Both the position numbers and the translations under genes were made by a program. Of a DNA stretch of 64,000 bases, positions 59,570-64,000 are shown in pieces (positions within the stretch are counted from its first letter, which is position 1; the number at the start of each line of letters is the position of its first letter). The DNA is taken from assembly GCF_008831285.2 (NCBI RefSeq), contig NC_045139.1, positions 35,995,706 to 36,059,705 on the forward strand. The letters run 5' to 3'. The notes below the pieces were generated by a model that did not search any database, was not told where the DNA came from, and worked only from the letters and a program-made list of their open reading frames with translations. The DNA is from Nymphaea colorata. Taxonomy: Eukaryota > Streptophyta > Magnoliopsida > Nymphaeales > Nymphaeaceae.

Positions 59570-60169
59570 TTCAACTCGATTATCATGCATGCCACCAGTT
59601 GCAATCTAAATAAATAACACCCATGCAGACTGATGATGCAACATGAGCACATTAGGCTCGCTATGACTGCTTGATAGAAACTTAAGTTTGCCTCAAGTTG
59701 CAAGTTGGTACAACCCAAGAGTTATGTGAGTTTTGACTGTTTAAAATGAAGATTAAGAGTTTTTCCAAACAAAATCCAATTTAGATCGTGTATTCCCTCA
59801 AACTGTTTTTTTTTTTTTAAAAGGAAATGAAAAAAAAAAACATCCCATTAAGAAATTGATTGGATTAGAAGAGATGACATCTGATCAGATTCAAATTTAA
59901 ATAAAAGAATTGGATTTGGCTTTATCTTTATACTTTTAGCATTTGCACCTAAAGGTCTCGTAATGTAGGTACTAGCTAAGGTAGTCAATTTTTAACCATA
60001 GTTAGGTAACTGAAAAAGAAACTCTATTTTCTTAGCCTCATCTAACTCAAAAGAACCCAAATGAAGAGAGAGAGAGTGGGTGTGTATTCCTTTATGATAT
60101 ATATTTTTTGGTGTCACGGAGGAAACAGTAATGCCATTTATGCAACTTTTGAGTATCTTGACCTAACAA

Positions 60170-60170
<1 letters not shown>
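59570..60170. other. Gene-poor stretch, nothing recognised
   Basis: No coding frame or RNA gene supported. Confidence 0.4.

Positions 60171-60172
<2 letters not shown>

Positions 60173-60234
<62 letters not shown>
60173..60234. repeat. (TA)n microsatellite
   Basis: About 30 uninterrupted AT units. Confidence 0.95.
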
Positions 60235-60237
<3 letters not shown>

Positions 60238-60805
60238 TGCCATCCTCGTGATATGAAATTCACTAGTTGAAAGTCATTTCATGCAATCATCTTTTAAAAA
60301 ATTAACCCCATGAACGTGACTTTCATATTGAAAGACCTAGGTATCTAGCTCAAGGACTTTGGGCTTAACAAGGCTCTTAAAATAAATGTTTGGAACTCTT
60401 TGAGTCAAAAAACGTTGTTCTAAATGAACAAAGAGAACATGAATTATGATGGAAACATGCTCTTTTAGTCATGGACATCAATATTGGTATGGTTGATTTC
60501 CTTTAAAATAATGAGGCATTTATAAAAGCAGAGACTGTTTTTGGGAAAGACCTTTTCTTCTTGTTCTTTTTCATTTTGTTCCAAAATGGAAAAGCTTTTT
60601 CCTTTTTCTGCCAATGATATTTTTCTAAAAGCTTCAGGGTTTCATAATGATTCACCAGAAAAGGCCCGGAGTTAACAATGAATAAATCTCCATAAATGCT
60701 GGTAATTAACTACAACTGAATGCCCAAAATGAACACCCCAAAAAAAAGTGAAAATTTATGGCCAGAACAATTTTGTCTGCTCCTAAACTACAAGAAGATC
60801 GGGGA

Positions 60806-61247
60806 TTAGGGATGTCAATATATCTGGGAATTGGATTAGATATCTGATCGAATCGTTCTGAACAAATTGGATATGGAAAAAAAATATTATCCGAATGAGA
60901 AATCGGTCAGATTTGCATTTAAGAAATGACATCCGATAAATGTACATATACATCTGATCAAATTCAGTTTGGATCGGGATTTAATTTTAAACAAATATTC
61001 TCTACCTGGCATTCTTACATTTTGGGAATTGATCAGATTGGATCCAAAATTTGGATTCGGATGTGAATTTAAAAATCATATTCAGATCGGATTCAGATTT
61101 TGAAATCAGATTTTGAATTCAGATTCGAATATAACTTTTCTTCATTGGTATTTGAATCTGAATTCGAATCCCAAATGTATGAATAGCTAACAAAATAGAT
61201 ATAATTAAAACTATATCCAATTCAAATCTTATCTGTTAATATCCCTA
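60806..61247. mobile_element. hAT-like MITE with GATTTGGATCCGGAT-type interior
   Basis: Ends TTAGGGATGTCAATA and the complement of GTTAATATCCCTAT. The flanks ATCGGGGA and ATCAGGGA match at 7 of 8 bases, an aged 8-bp duplication. The interior is rich in GATTCGAAT/ATCTGAT words and encodes nothing. Confidence 0.75.
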
Positions 61248-61663
61248 TATCAGGGACTCAAATTGGAAAAAAAGCATATGCAATAAAGAAGAGATAAATT
61301 GGAGTTTTTAAACAAGGTAAACGGCATTTTTCTTGTATTTTCTGCTTTTAGGTACACAAAAGCAAGAAAATTCAAGCAATTTTCATGAGTTGATTCGGTT
61401 TGCGGAGAAATATTGCCAGTATTGGATCCCTTCTCGAATTATAATCCTTTGAAATTATGTGAATCGACAACACGCATCAACCTGTTCCTGGCCGTATTGG
61501 CCATTAAATGTATCGGCCGATACGGCCACACATCTTCAAGCCCCTTACACTGTTTACTCTGTGGTCCAATCAATCTTGGTAAAATTCAGTAAAACGAGTA
61601 ATAGATCACCTTGATTTTGGAAGATGGCTCAGAAAATGGTTGTTGGAAAAAGTCTCCCTACTC

Positions 61664-61830
61664 CAGGGCGGAGGCAGGTGTGGGCACCATGTGGGCAATT
61701 GCCCACACATATCCACAAACAATTTCTGTTCTCATATTCATATTTCATGGAAATTTTATTATTTATATATAGATACTCCTTTAAAAATTCAAAAAAGTAT
61801 AATTAGTACCCCTTAACCAGAATTTTCATT
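61664..61830. repeat. Partial GGCGGAG/GTGGGCAATTGCCCAC family copy
   Basis: Starts CAGGGCGGAGGCAGG, contains GTGGGCAATTGCCCACAC and ACCCCTTAA blocks. The right end is not recognisable. Confidence 0.6.
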
Positions 61831-63895
61831 TCCATTCATGTCTCTATTTTGTGGGATGCTTCCCCTACGATCTTTTTTCCAAATTTTATCGAGTCAAATC
61901 TGACTTCAAATGAGGCAGGCCAACTACGAATACCAAACTACACATCTCCAGTCCAACCCAAGTTCCAGCCTGAGCTGCATCAATCCAGGAGCACACAAGG
62001 AGAGATGGTTTTGGAGCACCTGGTCTCTCGTGAGCAGACTGCACAGATTAGGACAAGAACATCCAAGTAAAGATAACAGTTCAGTAACTCAATCTATGGA
62101 ATAACGGTGCACGTCGAGCTCACCAATTGTACGGCTGTTTGCAGGACGGAGGAAAGAAGAGACAAGACCATCATTGACATTGTCAAAGGTAGTAAATCTA
62201 ACAGTCAAATTGAGCTCCTCATCCATTTCATTTTTGGCTGAGCAACAAAATCCTTCACGTATCCTAACATTGATCATCCAATCGTTCCTGATTCTAATAG
62301 GCTTCTCTGACCAGCTGAAGATCAAAGGTGAATTGTGGAGTAGGGAGAATTTAGACAAAATCCAACTGATGAAGCTGATTAAAAGATAACAGATTCAACC
62401 TGCAGCAGAGACTTGACATCCACCCAAGTCATCTATAGAGTCAAGCAACTCATCCACGTGGATTGTCAACATAGCTTAGCTTCTCAAATTGTGCAATGTG
62501 GGCAGGTTGGAGCCGCTACCAAAGCAACTCCAGGTGGTGCAGAATTTGTGCCACATTGGTAGAGTGCTTTTGTAAAGAACACAGATTAATGACTTACTGA
62601 TTGGTTTTGAAGAATAACTTGGGTATATTTGGTCAATAGGTTGTCTTTCCACCTGTAATTCAGAGATTGCCGACCGCATCTTTTGCCTTCATAGTCCTCC
62701 AAGCTCACTTACAAAAGAACTGCGTCCGTTGCCTTCATAGGCCTCCAAGCTCACTGACAAAAGAACAAGTCAACTAGCGTGAGAGAAGAAACCAGAAAGG
62801 AACAAGAGTATCCAATAACTCATTTGAGTATCCTAGAAAAGAATGATTCAGCAGAAATAATTCATTTATAACTGATATGCATCCGCCTCAAAAATCTATG
62901 GTCAACTTTAAGTTTAGAATCTTAGATGTAGGTGAGATTGATGTGAGATCACCGAATCTTGGCAACATGGTTTGCGATTTTTGAGATCTGAGCTCCATGC
63001 ATATTCATCAATAGATATGGAGCTCGAACCTCCAAAATGCATGACATGAACTGCAATGATTTGATCCAATATCCATGCATCACTGATCTAACCTACATCT
63101 GTACCTAAAGTTGGTACCAGATTTGTATAAATCTGCTTCTCCCCTCCCCGTCCTCCCTCCCCCTGTGGGTGCATGTCAGAGAGAGAAAGAAAGAAAGAGA
63201 AGCATTCTCTACTGATCCCATTCATAATATTACTCATCTATTGCTTATCAATAACCAGAATGCTCTTGGATCAATCTGCTTGTGTGTGTGCATCAGAGAG
63301 AGAGAGGGAGAATCTGTGGCTTTCTCTACTGATCTTAGCATTTGTAGTATTACATGTCCATACATCAGTAACCAAAATGCTCTTATGCAATCAGGGAAGA
63401 ATGGAGCATGCACTTCTGCAAAACAAGTCAAAGACATCTACTGAGTTGTCCTTACAACAAATCATATTTACCAGCCACCGGGGCTATCCAACAGCTAGTT
63501 CAACAGCCACCCTGCTGAATATCAAGAAGGAACTTTCCCTCATGTTGCATTTTCTAATCGTTCACGGATAAATAAAACTATTTGTTGGTATGAACACTTG
63601 CTGTGTTAGCACTGTGAATACTGAATAGGACCAAAGTGAACATTTTTCAAGCAAACGAACACATATATCCATTATTATATTCATAACAACATAAATTACT
63701 AAAATGAAAAATATCATATATACAAAAAAAAGTACAAAATATCAGTCTTCAATGTCCCCTATCCACAACCATGTCCAGCTGTATCAAAACAGGTGTGGCA
63801 GCCTTCCATGCATGTCCATGTAACTAGGCTGTAGAACAATACCACTGAAAGGATACATATCAACAAAAGAATTAGGTCACAATCTTTGATCAGTG
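61831..63895. other. Gene-poor right flank
   Basis: No recognised gene. The minus frame 62089-62358 (ending ...RTIGELDVHRYSID) and the plus frame 63173-63571 have no motif I know. GA-rich microsatellite-like patches lie at 63177-63202 and 63295-63310. Confidence 0.4.
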
Positions 63896-63899
63896 TTAT

Positions 63900-64000
63900 C
63901 TGTATCATACATATCATATAAGTCAAGAAAAACCTATCGATACACTTTTCTTAAGTCATTAAGTGTATCGATGTTGCATCAGCCATATTGCATGATACAG
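63900..64000. mobile_element. Fold-back element at the right window edge
   Basis: The outer arms are CTGTATCATACATAT (63900-63914) and its imperfect complement ATATTGCATGATACAG ending at 64000. The inner arms ATCGATACACTT (63936-63947) and AAGTGTATCGAT (63961-63972) are perfectly complementary around a 13-nt loop. The element may extend past the edge. Confidence 0.6.

Noticed and set aside
62089..62358. 89-codon minus frame as an exon of an unseen gene
   Set aside because: No known motif, no flanking exon with matching phase on either side, and stops after the nearest acceptor-like sites.

Overview
The window is nuclear DNA of a flowering plant. It has intron-rich plant gene families, a nuclear tRNA-Thr, Ty1/copia LTR retrotransposons primed by initiator tRNA-Met, many small hAT-like and Tourist-like MITEs, and AT-rich microsatellites. 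Introns are long: one gene covers about 18 kb for 1,021 residues. I cannot name the species. Codon usage and gene families fit a non-grass angiosperm.

Region by region. (1) 1-5850, minus strand: the 5' part of a bromodomain/AAA ATPase gene of the At1g05910/ATAD2 type. Four exons are visible, ending inside the first AAA module at the window edge. An intron holds a ~300-bp tandem duplication and a Tourist-like MITE. (2) 5850-8974: intergenic, with a decayed copia 3' end (RNase H remnant plus LTR start) and a duplicated low-copy repeat. (3) 8975-27251, minus strand: a complete 19-exon EFR3-like gene (EFOP/SEMI-ROLLED LEAF 2 family). An antisense, nearly intact copia element sits in intron 15, and a solo LTR with a perfect 5-bp target duplication in intron 5. 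One intron has a GC donor and one acceptor is NAGNAG. (4) 27.7-45.0 kb: a gene-poor stretch of MITEs, an inverted repeat pair and (TA)n arrays. (5) 45335-46099, minus: single-exon GUN4, the tetrapyrrole-binding regulator of Mg-chelatase. (6) 47062-49891, plus: a decayed duplicate of the V-ATPase subunit d gene, with a near-perfect 51-bp minisatellite (about 15.8 copies) in its last intron. (7) 51361-51432: tRNA-Thr(UGU). (8) 54927-57518, minus: a single-exon CRINKLY4/ACR4-type receptor kinase that lacks the TNFR-like cysteine-rich region expected between its propeller and membrane segment. (9) 57.5-64 kb: gene-poor, with hAT-like MITEs, microsatellites and a fold-back element at the right edge.

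The genes do not form a pathway cluster. They act separately in chromatin, plasma-membrane phosphoinositide scaffolding, chlorophyll synthesis and epidermal signalling. I found no clearly new biological system. The best leads are the TNFR-less ACR4-like receptor, the copia element with unequal LTR ends and a 146-bp leader duplication, and the minisatellite inside the V-ATPase pseudogene.
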